A DNA stretch of 12,212 bases, taken from assembly GCA_018378255.1 (NCBI GenBank), contig JAGZXV010000177.1:1-12212 (forward strand). The letters are read 5' to 3'. Of the stretch, positions 5,561 through 12,212 are shown piece after piece; within the stretch, counting starts at the first letter, position 1, and each line of letters starts with the position of its first letter. A program made the translations under genes and the position numbers. Below the pieces are notes generated by a model, which searched no databases, was not told where the DNA came from, and saw only the letters and a list, made by a program, of their open reading frames with translations. The stretch comes from Clostridiaceae bacterium. GTDB lineage: Bacteria > Bacillota > Clostridia > Lachnospirales > Lachnospiraceae.

Positions 5561-7930
5561 TTACAGAAGATCTGCCGCAATCCACAGCCAGCGGCCCACC
5601 GGAGTGGTCCACACCTCCCTGTAGGTCGCGATATTAGCCTGCGGCCAATAGGGGAGGTCTTCATTGGCTCTTGTCTGGATTCCCACAGGGATTTCTCCTA
5701 CGGTCTCACCTAAAAGCGCGGTGTACTGCTGCCCGTAACTGCTGCCCGCTCCATAGATGATGGACTGGCCGAACGGGTTCTTGCCCACGGTCCAGTACAG
5801 CTGCTCTCTTGCCACCTGGGTCAGCCTCTCATCCTTGAAATAAGCTCCCAGCAGGGAGGCCGCTTTACCCATAGAAAGGTGAAGGGCCGAATTGCCGCGG
5901 TAGGAAAACCAGACAGGGAAACATTTCAGGTAATATCCATTTCCTAAAGGAACCCCCTGTTTTAACTGCTCGATATAGTTGATCCTCTCCCTGTCGTAAT
6001 CCACCTTCGGATGGATCAGCTGGAAGGTCTCCACGTCATCCGCCTCTGTTTCGGAGAAAATTCCGGCCGGAACCATTCCGTAAGGCGCCGTATATTCCGT
6101 CAATGCCAGCAGATAGTCTCCATACAGCCTGGCTGCGGCTTCCCATTTTTCCCTGTCCGGATGGTCAGGCAGAGCCTTTAACGCCTCACAGAGCGCCTGC
6201 ACGAAGATCTGGTCGCGGCTCTGGTGGGAGAAATGCACGATAGCCTTTTTGCTCTCGTCCCGGTAGAAGAACCCATGAATGGACAGCTTTTCATTGTCCG
6301 TCTCCTGGCATGCGGTCATTTTATTGATAAACTCCGCGATGAGAGGTATGTATTCCGAATCTTTTGTCGACCGGTAGATCTGGGCCGCTGCCCATCCGGC
6401 CGCCGCGTAATACTGGGACAGGCTGGCGGATGCTGTGTGTTCCTTCAGATACGGTTCCTCCATCCCCACCAGACGGAACCGCTCCAGGGCAAAGCCATAG
6501 TCCTGCCTGGCCGCATCCTTACATTTCCAGGCCAGTGCCTGGTCTTCCTTCGCAAATGCCATTCCCGCATAGGCTTCCAGACCAGACATCACAAAATTGT
6601 CGAAGGAACGGTTGTGTACTCTGGCTTCACAGTCGTCCATATTGCCCAGCATGCCATCGGTCCAGCGGCGAATCGTCGCCCCGGTAGCCCGGTAGCCGTC
6701 TCCAAAGCGCATCCGGAGCACGAAGTCCAGGCCCCAGTTGGCCTCTTCCATCAACCTCCTGTACAGCATGGAATTTCTGCCCTTAACCGCCTGGGCGGTC
6801 TCCAGGATGGAGTGGGTCACTTCCGCCGTCTGTATAGTCTGCTGGGATACGTCGGCCGCATCGTGCCATCCTCCCTGATAGGCCAACTTCAGCCCATTGT
6901 GCTCTGCATACACGTCGCCGTGGCAGGTTCCGTGTTTCTGGGGCACCGGGTAACCGCAGCGCTCTCCGAACAGGAAGTTGACCAGCTTCCATACCACTTC
7001 ATCCATGGCCGTATCGGAAATCGGGAATTCCTCGCTCTCATAATCCCCAAACCGCAGGAAATACACTCCGTCCTCTTTCACCTCCGTGAAATCCAGCACC
7101 CCGAACTCCCCATATCTGGCGATCCTGCGCTCTATGGGCCCGCGATATACACTCTGCCCGCTGTCTGCGTCCACCACCTCAAATTCCGTTTGTTTTGTAT
7201 TGGCCACAGCGGTTTTCACACCTTCTTTAAAATATCCGGCCGTGGAAAACACTGCTGTTTCCTCCCTGCACTGCCAGCCGTGAACCACGTTGACATATTC
7301 CGCCTCCTGGAAGCGGATATCCCTCAGCTCAAACCGCAGCTCTTCTCCCCCGCTCAGCTCCTGTCCGTACCGGTGCACATTGAAGGACAGCTCTTCGATC
7401 TTATCATGGGCGATGGAATCGATCTCCCAGATACAGGTGTTCCACTGGTAATTCTTCAGATTGATAGCGTTAAATCCCTCTCTGGAATAGGCGTCCGGTA
7501 TCTTCTCGATCCCGTTGTTCACGAAGCCGGCCCGGATGATGGGGTTGTGAAGTCCCGGACACATGGGTTTTACCTGGAACCAGATCCGGTTTCCCCTGGA
7601 CATATCCATATCTTTCACATTCAGCTTTGCGATATAGGAACCGAAGGTGGCGTAATATCCATTAGCAGCGTCCACGGCCCTCACCTCATTCTCAGGCCAG
7701 TGATCCGCCCTGGAACCGGTGGTCAGCACCAGGGTACCTTCCGGTGAAATTTCAGCATGTCCTTCTCCGTCAAATGTCCAGGGTTCCATGCTCTTCTCAT
7801 CCCACACCCTGACGTCGTTTAAAATCTTCTTCCTGCTGTTTCTGTGCTCTATGGATTTGCTCTCATCCACAGTCAGTGGAACGTGTATCCACATGGATTC
7901 CTCTAAACGTTTTTCAAACTGTCTGTCCAT
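5561..7930 (-). CDS. Glycoside hydrolase family 9 enzyme, predicted cytoplasmic (with CelD-type N-terminal Ig-like domain)
   Basis: A 789-residue inverting glycosidase. Domains: an unassigned, probably beta-rich module (about 1-210), an Ig-like domain of the cellulase N-terminal type (about 215-305, with GVLDFTEVKEDGVYFLRFGD), then an (alpha/alpha)6 GH9 barrel (about 306-789). GGWHDAAD (353-360) is the GH9 'GWYDAGD' motif carrying the paired catalytic-base Asp357 and Asp360. The C-terminal YREVWTTPVGRWLW has Glu772 at the general-acid position, and GKNPFGQSIIYGAGSSYG (716-733) matches the conserved GH9 substrate loop region. The N-terminus is charged, with no signal peptide, so it should act on imported oligosaccharides. 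GH9 contains endoglucanases but also cytosolic exo-beta-D-glucosaminidases, which the neighbouring amino-sugar kinase and SIS genes favour. The start at 7930 has GAGAGGGA 7 nt upstream; a TTG at 7954 overlapping the ridA stop is less likely. Confidence 0.87.
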   Translation of the reverse strand: MDRQFEKRLEESMWIHVPLTVDESKSIEHRNSRKKILNDVRVWDEKSMEPWTFDGEGHAEISPEGTLVLTTGSRADHWPENEVRAVDAANGYYATFGSYIAKLNVKDMDMSRGNRIWFQVKPMCPGLHNPIIRAGFVNNGIEKIPDAYSREGFNAINLKNYQWNTCIWEIDSIAHDKIEELSFNVHRYGQELSGGEELRFELRDIRFQEAEYVNVVHGWQCREETAVFSTAGYFKEGVKTAVANTKQTEFEVVDADSGQSVYRGPIERRIARYGEFGVLDFTEVKEDGVYFLRFGDYESEEFPISDTAMDEVVWKLVNFLFGERCGYPVPQKHGTCHGDVYAEHNGLKLAYQGGWHDAADVSQQTIQTAEVTHSILETAQAVKGRNSMLYRRLMEEANWGLDFVLRMRFGDGYRATGATIRRWTDGMLGNMDDCEARVHNRSFDNFVMSGLEAYAGMAFAKEDQALAWKCKDAARQDYGFALERFRLVGMEEPYLKEHTASASLSQYYAAAGWAAAQIYRSTKDSEYIPLIAEFINKMTACQETDNEKLSIHGFFYRDESKKAIVHFSHQSRDQIFVQALCEALKALPDHPDREKWEAAARLYGDYLLALTEYTAPYGMVPAGIFSETEADDVETFQLIHPKVDYDRERINYIEQLKQGVPLGNGYYLKCFPVWFSYRGNSALHLSMGKAASLLGAYFKDERLTQVAREQLYWTVGKNPFGQSIIYGAGSSYGQQYTALLGETVGEIPVGIQTRANEDLPYWPQANIATYREVWTTPVGRWLWIAADLL

Positions 7931-7937
7931 CTCATTA

Positions 7938-7945
7938 TCCCTCTC
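7938..7945 (-). promoter_or_regulatory. Ribosome binding site for the GH9 gene
   Basis: GAGAGGGA on the minus strand ends 7 nt before ATG 7930. It decides for this ATG over the upstream TTG at 7954, which would overlap the ridA stop codon. Confidence 0.65.
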
Positions 7946-7950
7946 TTCGA

Positions 7951-8415
7951 TCAATCATTTTCCACTTCAAATATCGCCTCTGTCTCCACCGGTATGTTGC
8001 CGGGAAGCACGTATACGCCGATGGCGGACCGGGCCGGAAGCCCCATCTCGCTTCCCCACAGCTCCTCCAACAGTCCGCTTCCCCCATTGGCCACCGCCGG
8101 CTGGTCCAGGAAATCCTCTGAGCTCTCCACAAATGTCAGGATCTTCACCACATTTTTCACTTTTCTCAGATCACCGATCTCCCGCTCCAGCACTGCCAGC
8201 ACATTCAGCATGCTGTTTCTGGCAAAACCTTTTCCCTCTTCCACTGTAAAATCGCGCCCCATTCTGCCGTTAACCGGTTCGCCTATGGCAGGACCGCAGC
8301 CGGAGATGTAGACGAGGCCGGAACCGAAACGCTTGGCCGGGGAGTAGCTGCCCCCTTTCTCCGGAGCTTTCGGCAGTGTGATACCCAGTTCTTTCATCTT
8401 TTCATATACGTCCAT
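7951..8415 (-). CDS. RidA/YjgF/YER057c/UK114-family enamine/imine deaminase (long form)
   Basis: A 154-residue Rid-family protein. RidA hydrolyses reactive enamines and imines such as 2-aminoacrylate, released by PLP enzymes, to the 2-oxo acid and ammonia. Visible: GLVYISGCGP (33-42) on the core beta-sheet, and the active-site block LPARSAIGVYVLP (126-138) with Arg129 at the position of catalytic Arg105 of E. coli RidA, then VETEAI (143-148) with Glu146 at the conserved Glu. About 25 extra N-terminal residues (YEKMKELGITLP) place it in the longer YjgF-like subgroup rather than classical RidA. The start at 8415 has AGGAGG at 8425-8430, immediately after the deacylase stop (TAA 8433-8431). It lies between the deacylase and GH9 genes and two genes after the PLP enzyme, fitting a role in D-amino-acid breakdown. 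Homotrimeric and cytoplasmic by family. Confidence 0.9.
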   Translation of the reverse strand: MDVYEKMKELGITLPKAPEKGGSYSPAKRFGSGLVYISGCGPAIGEPVNGRMGRDFTVEEGKGFARNSMLNVLAVLEREIGDLRKVKNVVKILTFVESSEDFLDQPAVANGGSGLLEELWGSEMGLPARSAIGVYVLPGNIPVETEAIFEVEND

Positions 8416-8430
8416 ATTTTCCTTCCTCCT

Positions 8431-10032
8431 TTAACATTTTCCAAATTCCAGCACACGGCCCTGTCCTGAATTCCGGCCCGTGGTCACTTCTCCGCCTAAA
8501 ACCGTCCATGCGATCCCTTCTGAGAGCTTTCCGGAACAGCTGTAATCCGACCGGTCCCTCAATTCTTCCGGCTTAAATACCAGAATGTCCGCATCGCAGC
8601 CCGACGCGAGAATTCCTTTTTTATTCATCTTCATCCTCTGGGCGGGCAGGCCGGTCATCTTGCGGATACCCTGCTCCAGAGGCATTATTTTCTTTTCCAG
8701 CACCATTTCTCTTATGAATCTGGGAAATGCCCCGTACAGTCTGGGATGTGGGTTTCCGCCTCCACCGTACAGGGAATCGGAGATCAGAATGGTGTAAGGC
8801 AGCTTTGCGATCTGTTCCACATCCTCCATGGACATGCTGAGCACGATGATGCCCACCTTTCCTTCCTCAGATACGGTGAGATCTGCGATGAAATCCTCTA
8901 CCGAGTCATATCCCAGGCTTTCGGACACTTCCTTAGCCGTTCTGCCCTGATAAGCCGCATGCTCCGGCCTGGATACGGAACTGATTAAAATCCGCTCCCA
9001 GCCGATGCTGGCCGCCATATTGTCCCACCCCTGGTGCTGTCTGCGCAGTTCTTCTTTTAATTTCCTTTTTCCTGCCTCTGTCTCCATGAATTTCACGGTC
9101 TGCTGCGTATCCTCGCCCAGCACCGATGGAGGGAACAGGGATAACAGGGTGGTCGCGCCTCCCGTATAGGGATAGAAATCAGCGGTCACTTCCACACCTT
9201 GTGCCCTGGCCTCTTCGATCTTATCGACGGCCTTCCAGATCCTGTTGTTCCAGTTGGAGATTCCCGTAGCCTTCAGATGGCTGATATTCAACCGGACACC
9301 TGAGGCTTTTGCGATTCCGATCACCTCGGACACGGATTCCACCAGGCTGTCCCCCTCTCCCCTGATATGAGTGCAGAGAATGCCGTCCCGCTTTGCCACA
9401 GGCTTCACCAATTCTATGTAATCCTCCTGCGTGGAATAACACTCCGGCTGGTACATGATGCCGATGGACATCCCGAACGCCCCCTGTTCCATAGCCTCAT
9501 TGACAAACCATGCCGCCTGCTCCATCTCTTTCCCTGTAAACGGAGCCCTGGAAAATCCCTTAACCGCTGATTTCACTGCTCCGGCTCCGGCCAAAAATCC
9601 CATGTTCAGCGGCAGGCTCTGACGTCTCAGCGCCTCTGTGTATGCGCCGTAGTCCTCAAATGCCATCGAACGGGGAATCCGTCCCACCACAGGCTCGATA
9701 TAATCATATACCTTCTGCCTGGACATTTCAGAAGTCGGAACCAGCGACAGCCCGCAGTTTCCGGCCACAGCGCTGGTGATGCCCTGGGCCAGCTCCAGTT
9801 TCCCGAAATCCGGGTCTGTAAACGGCGCGATATCGCAGTGGCGGTGGATATCGATGAATCCAGGAGTTACAGCATATCCCTCCGCATTGATCACCTGATC
9901 CCCATCACAGGGCAGGTGCTCTCCCACCTGCGCGATCCTGTCCCCTTCCACCAGGACGTCCGCCAGCCTGCCCGCAGATCCCGTGCCGTCATAAACCATA
10001 CCATTTTTAATAAGAAGTTTCTTTTTATTCAT
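8431..10032 (-). CDS. N-acyl-D-amino-acid deacylase (D-aminoacylase)
   Basis: A 533-residue amidohydrolase that removes the N-acyl group from N-acyl-D-amino acids, giving the free D-amino acid. The N-terminal strand IKNGMVYDGTG (8-18) and C-terminal GCDADILVFKPEE form the small beta-sandwich around the TIM barrel. Metal ligands match the D-aminoacylase set: His63 and His65 (DIHRHCD), Cys93 (GNCG), His222 (THIRGEGDS), His252 (ISHLKATG) and Asp419 (ISDS), followed by the diagnostic NPHPRLYGAFPRF (427-439). The 30-residue spacing of the two later His residues equals that in the Alcaligenes enzyme. The start at 10032 is the first possible: an in-frame TGA lies two codons upstream. Its GGAGG (10045-10049) is 12 nt away, unusually far. 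Neighbours (PLP enzyme upstream, RidA downstream) support D-amino-acid catabolism. The acyl group and side chain are unknown. Confidence 0.92.
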   Translation of the reverse strand: MNKKKLLIKNGMVYDGTGSAGRLADVLVEGDRIAQVGEHLPCDGDQVINAEGYAVTPGFIDIHRHCDIAPFTDPDFGKLELAQGITSAVAGNCGLSLVPTSEMSRQKVYDYIEPVVGRIPRSMAFEDYGAYTEALRRQSLPLNMGFLAGAGAVKSAVKGFSRAPFTGKEMEQAAWFVNEAMEQGAFGMSIGIMYQPECYSTQEDYIELVKPVAKRDGILCTHIRGEGDSLVESVSEVIGIAKASGVRLNISHLKATGISNWNNRIWKAVDKIEEARAQGVEVTADFYPYTGGATTLLSLFPPSVLGEDTQQTVKFMETEAGKRKLKEELRRQHQGWDNMAASIGWERILISSVSRPEHAAYQGRTAKEVSESLGYDSVEDFIADLTVSEEGKVGIIVLSMSMEDVEQIAKLPYTILISDSLYGGGGNPHPRLYGAFPRFIREMVLEKKIMPLEQGIRKMTGLPAQRMKMNKKGILASGCDADILVFKPEELRDRSDYSCSGKLSEGIAWTVLGGEVTTGRNSGQGRVLEFGKC

Positions 10033-10044
10033 TGATCAACTGCG

Positions 10045-10049
10045 CCTCC
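10045..10049 (-). promoter_or_regulatory. Widely spaced ribosome binding site of the D-aminoacylase gene
   Basis: GGAGG with a 12-nt spacer to ATG 10032, longer than the 5-9 nt of the other genes here. The in-frame TGA at 10038-10036 excludes an upstream start, so initiation is probably weaker than for its neighbours. Confidence 0.55.
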
Positions 10050-10069
10050 GCAAACCCAATGCCTGTAGT

Positions 10070-11191
10070 TTAAACGACCATCCCTCTGGCATCAACTTTC
10101 ATTTTTTCTATGATCTCTCCATCCAGCAGATATACGTAATTATGCATATTGACAGCCGTGCATACATGGATGGGAACGAGAATGAGCTTATCCCCAACCT
10201 TTAATCCAGTTTTCCCGCCGGCCGCCGTGACAATGCCGTGTTCCTCATTCATCCGGGACAGCGTAAGATCCGGCCGCCCCTCCACTGCGGCGTAACCTTT
10301 ATAATAGAAAGGAGGCGCGTTTAACGCGATATCGGAAGGAAATGTCTTGCTGCCTCCGTCGATCACCGCATAACTGTCATGGGACGTGCTCACCACCGTA
10401 ACCGCAAACCGGACTGCGATCTCTTCCGGCTCCGCCACATGTTCGCAGCAGAGCAGCTGGTCCTTAAAGATATAGGTTCCCGGCCGCACCTCCGTAAGCT
10501 TTCCCGTCCTGGCGGCTTCCACTCCCGTAGGAGAGGAACCTCCGCTGATCTCTGTAACATTCACTCCGGCCTCAGCCAAAGCGTTGGCCGCCTGTTCCAG
10601 GAGCTCCCCTTCTTCCGCAGCCGCCAAAGCATTGTCGTCTGTGGTCTCCCCTTTGTAAATCAACCCTTTAAACGTATAGATACCGGTGAGTCTGAGCCCG
10701 TCCATCCCGGCGATCTCTTCAGCCAGGGCCGCCGCATCCGAGAGAGGCACGCCGGTGCGCCCCGAGCCCGTATCAATCTCCAGCCGCACCTCTATGACCG
10801 TACCGGACCTCATCGCCTCCTCATTGAGTCTGACCGCGCCTTCCCGAGTGTCCACGCCCACAATCAGCCGTTTGACCCGCTTCGCCAGTTCGACGCAGCG
10901 CTTGATGCGGAAGCTGCCGATCTGGGGATAGGCGATGAAAATGTCGCCGATTCCGCCGTCCGCCATGGCTTCCGCCTCGCTGACCTTGGCGCAGGTGATC
11001 CCCGAAGCTCCAGCCTCCAGCTGCATTCTGGCGAAATAGGCCATCTTATGCGTTTTAATGTGCGGCCTCAGAGCGCAGCCCGCTTCATCCACAGCCGCCT
11101 GCATGGCTCTGACGTTCTGCCGGACTTGGTTCACGTCGATCACAATACACGGCGTTTCCAATGTCTCCAACTGTTCCTCTGTTAATCTCAT
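10070..11191 (-). CDS. PLP-dependent D-threonine aldolase / D-serine dehydratase-like protein (alanine racemase N-terminal fold)
   Basis: A 373-residue fold-type III PLP enzyme. The N-terminal barrel (PF01168) carries TPCIVID (13-19) and RPHIKTHK (42-49), with Lys46 as the Schiff-base lysine. GGSSPTGVEAA (about 216-226) binds the cofactor phosphate. The C-terminal D-serine-dehydratase-like domain (PF14031) has EEHG and IHVCTAVNMHNYVY, whose His and Cys form the divalent metal site of D-threonine aldolases and eukaryotic-type D-serine dehydratases. It should therefore act on beta-hydroxy D-amino acids: aldol cleavage to glycine plus aldehyde, or dehydration/deamination to a 2-oxo acid. RidA in the same operon favours the dehydratase route, because that makes an enamine. 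Start at 11191 with AAGGAG 9 nt upstream; 23 bp after the permease gene. Cytoplasmic. Not a true alanine racemase, which lacks this metal motif. Confidence 0.88.
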   Translation of the reverse strand: MRLTEEQLETLETPCIVIDVNQVRQNVRAMQAAVDEAGCALRPHIKTHKMAYFARMQLEAGASGITCAKVSEAEAMADGGIGDIFIAYPQIGSFRIKRCVELAKRVKRLIVGVDTREGAVRLNEEAMRSGTVIEVRLEIDTGSGRTGVPLSDAAALAEEIAGMDGLRLTGIYTFKGLIYKGETTDDNALAAAEEGELLEQAANALAEAGVNVTEISGGSSPTGVEAARTGKLTEVRPGTYIFKDQLLCCEHVAEPEEIAVRFAVTVVSTSHDSYAVIDGGSKTFPSDIALNAPPFYYKGYAAVEGRPDLTLSRMNEEHGIVTAAGGKTGLKVGDKLILVPIHVCTAVNMHNYVYLLDGEIIEKMKVDARGMVV

Positions 11192-11214
11192 CCGCTTCTT
11201 CTCCTTTTTTGAAT

Positions 11215-12054
11215 TTATGCCTTCAAACCGCTGGTAGCCACGCCGCGCACGAAATTATTCTGAAATATCATAAAGAACACGATGACCGGCAGTACGAAAA
11301 TCACGGCCGCGGCCATCAGTTCCGTCCATTTTACGGTATATTCACTCATGAACTGTTGAAGCCCCAGAGACAATGTCAGTTTCTCAGGCTTGTTGATATA
11401 GATCATGGGCGCCAGATAGTCGCTCCAGGCATTCATAAACGCATAGATTCCTATGGTGGTCAGCGCCGGTTTGCACAGCGGCAGGGCCACGGTAAAATAT
11501 CTCTGGAATTCATTGGCCCCGTCGATCTTGGCGGCCTCGATGATGGAGTTGGGAACTCCTGCAAAAAACTGCCTCATGATGATGATGTGAAACGGCTTTC
11601 CTAAAAATGCAGGAAGAATCAGCGGCAGGTAGGTATTGGTGAGGCCCAGTTTGGAATAGACGCGGTACAGAGGGATCATGATGACCGTATAAGGGATCAT
11701 CATGGTTGCCATCAGCAGTCCGGATATCAGGGCGGATCCCTTCCAGTTGATCTTGGCTATGGAATAAGCCACCATGGGAGTCACCAAAAGTTCTCCGATT
11801 ACGCAGCATACGGTGATGAATATGGTATTCATCATGTATCTGGCATATGGTATGGTGGACAGGGCCGCCGGATAGTTATCGAACACCACTTTTCTCGGCA
11901 AAACCTTCACCGGTATCATAAACGCGTCCTTTCCCGTCTTAAAGGAGGTGGTCAGCATGACCACAAAGGGGGAGAGGAAGATCACGCACACCGCCGCCAC
12001 AATCAGAAGGAAAGCGGCCTGATAAATCATTCTTCTATAAGTTTTCGACCTCAT
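11215..12054 (-). CDS. Carbohydrate ABC transporter permease, MalG/AraQ type (CUT1 family)
   Basis: A 279-residue inner-membrane permease with about six hydrophobic helices (roughly 11-34, 73-98, 107-128, 138-160, 196-216, 245-264). The cytoplasmic EAA loop EAAKIDGANEFQRYF (173-187) ending in VALPLCKPAL is the MalG-class ATPase contact site. With the preceding MalF-like gene it forms the channel of a CUT1 importer for oligosaccharides or sugar derivatives; no ATPase or binding protein is in the window, and Clostridia often use a shared MsmK-type ATPase encoded elsewhere. The start at 12054 has GGAGG 8 nt upstream and lies 1 bp after the stop of the previous gene (TGATATG), implying translational coupling. 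The in-frame ATG at 12072 would overlap that gene and has a poorer site. Confidence 0.93.
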   Translation of the reverse strand: MRSKTYRRMIYQAAFLLIVAAVCVIFLSPFVVMLTTSFKTGKDAFMIPVKVLPRKVVFDNYPAALSTIPYARYMMNTIFITVCCVIGELLVTPMVAYSIAKINWKGSALISGLLMATMMIPYTVIMIPLYRVYSKLGLTNTYLPLILPAFLGKPFHIIIMRQFFAGVPNSIIEAAKIDGANEFQRYFTVALPLCKPALTTIGIYAFMNAWSDYLAPMIYINKPEKLTLSLGLQQFMSEYTVKWTELMAAAVIFVLPVIVFFMIFQNNFVRGVATSGLKA

Positions 12055-12055
12055 A

Positions 12056-12212
12056 TCATTCCCCTCCCGCATTATCCGTGACCTTCTTCGTCACTTTAGT
12101 CATTATTAGGGTCAGCACTGCCACCAGCACGAACAGCAGCCACGCCATGGCGGACGCCTTGCCCATCCTCATATAGGTGAAAGCGTTATGGAACATATAC
12201 AGCGGATACATC
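12056..12212 (-). CDS. Carbohydrate ABC transporter permease, MalF/UgpA type, C-terminal end (partial)
   Basis: Only the last 51 complete codons are in the window, running off the right edge and ending at TGA 12058-12056. The visible end reads YPLYMFHNAFTYMRMGKAS, then a hydrophobic segment AMAWLLFVLVAVLTLIMTKV, then a short basic tail. This matches the C-terminus of MalF/UgpA-class permeases, where a '(Y)AF....MG.ASA.AW.LF' segment leads into the last membrane helix. It is co-directional with, and separated by 1 bp from, the MalG-like gene, the normal arrangement for a CUT1 permease pair. Confidence 0.85.
   Translation of the reverse strand, partial: MYPLYMFHNAFTYMRMGKASAMAWLLFVLVAVLTLIMTKVTKKVTDNAGGE
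12061..12068 (-). promoter_or_regulatory. Ribosome binding site of the MalG-like permease, inside the end of the previous gene
   Basis: GGGAGGGG lies within the last codons of the MalF-like gene; its GGAGG core is 8 nt before ATG 12054. It decides for 12054 over the ATG at 12072. Confidence 0.7.

Noticed and set aside
6224..7747. 507-codon open frame on the + strand opposite the GH9 gene
   Set aside because: It lies wholly antisense to a gene with clear GH9 motifs; its translation shows no domain and is rich in His/Pro/Gly as expected of a GC-biased shadow frame.
10379..11185. 268-codon + strand open frame opposite the PLP enzyme gene
   Set aside because: Antisense shadow, Arg/His/Pro-rich, no recognisable family; the minus strand carries a complete, conserved protein.
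10070..11191. Alanine racemase for cell-wall D-alanine
   Set aside because: The C-terminal EEHG and IHVCTAVNMHNYVY metal motifs mark the D-threonine aldolase/D-serine dehydratase group, not Alr.
1..12212. CRISPR array, tRNA/rRNA, insertion sequence or riboswitch
   Set aside because: No repeated spacer units, cloverleaf-like segments, transposase motifs or recognisable aptamer were found; the only non-coding stretches are short intergenic gaps, the largest being 1336-1506.

Overview
This is a carbohydrate and D-amino-acid catabolic locus, most likely from a gut-type Clostridia (Firmicutes; Lachnospiraceae-like is my best guess). The reasons are moderate GC, strong AGGAGG-type ribosome binding sites, tightly packed co-directional genes, CUT1-type ABC sugar permeases and an accessory mix of glycan and amino-sugar enzymes. 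The taxonomic call is inference; there is no rRNA or marker gene here. I see no tRNA, rRNA, CRISPR array, insertion sequence or phage gene.

Layout. On the + strand, 1-1335 is the 3' part of a heparinase II/III-type polysaccharide lyase gene that begins before the window. It ends at a strong 19-bp hairpin terminator (1344-1392). This hairpin also lies downstream of the minus-strand genes, which converge on it, so it probably serves both directions. Everything from 1507 to 12212 is one minus-strand gene train read from right to left: MalF-like permease (partial) - MalG-like permease - D-threonine aldolase/D-serine dehydratase-like PLP enzyme - N-acyl-D-amino-acid deacylase - RidA-type deaminase - glycoside hydrolase family 9 - GlmS-like SIS-domain sugar isomerase/deaminase - BadF-family (amino)sugar kinase - amidohydrolase - GATase1-like (PF07090) protein. 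Gaps run from 1 to about 70 bp and no internal terminator was seen, so it reads as a single operon of at least ten genes. Its promoter, the substrate-binding protein and any regulator must lie beyond 12212 or elsewhere.

How the genes may work together (inference). The ABC transporter imports an oligosaccharide or glycoconjugate. The GH9 enzyme has no signal peptide and so should cleave it inside the cell. The kinase and the GlmS-like protein could then phosphorylate and deaminate or isomerise an amino sugar into fructose-6-phosphate. The deacylase, the PLP enzyme and RidA form a second coherent module: hydrolysis of an N-acyl-D-amino acid, elimination from the free D-amino acid, and clearance of the reactive enamine/imine. 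Both modules in one operon suggest a substrate carrying both an amino sugar and an amide-linked D-amino acid (D-serine or D-threonine would fit). I am not aware of a described pathway with this combination, so it is the main finding. The GH9 + BadF kinase + sugar ABC transporter part resembles, from memory, the cytosolic chitosan-oligosaccharide branch of the Vibrio chitin-utilisation operon.

Several start codons were set from ribosome binding sites rather than from the longest reading frame; these are given individually.
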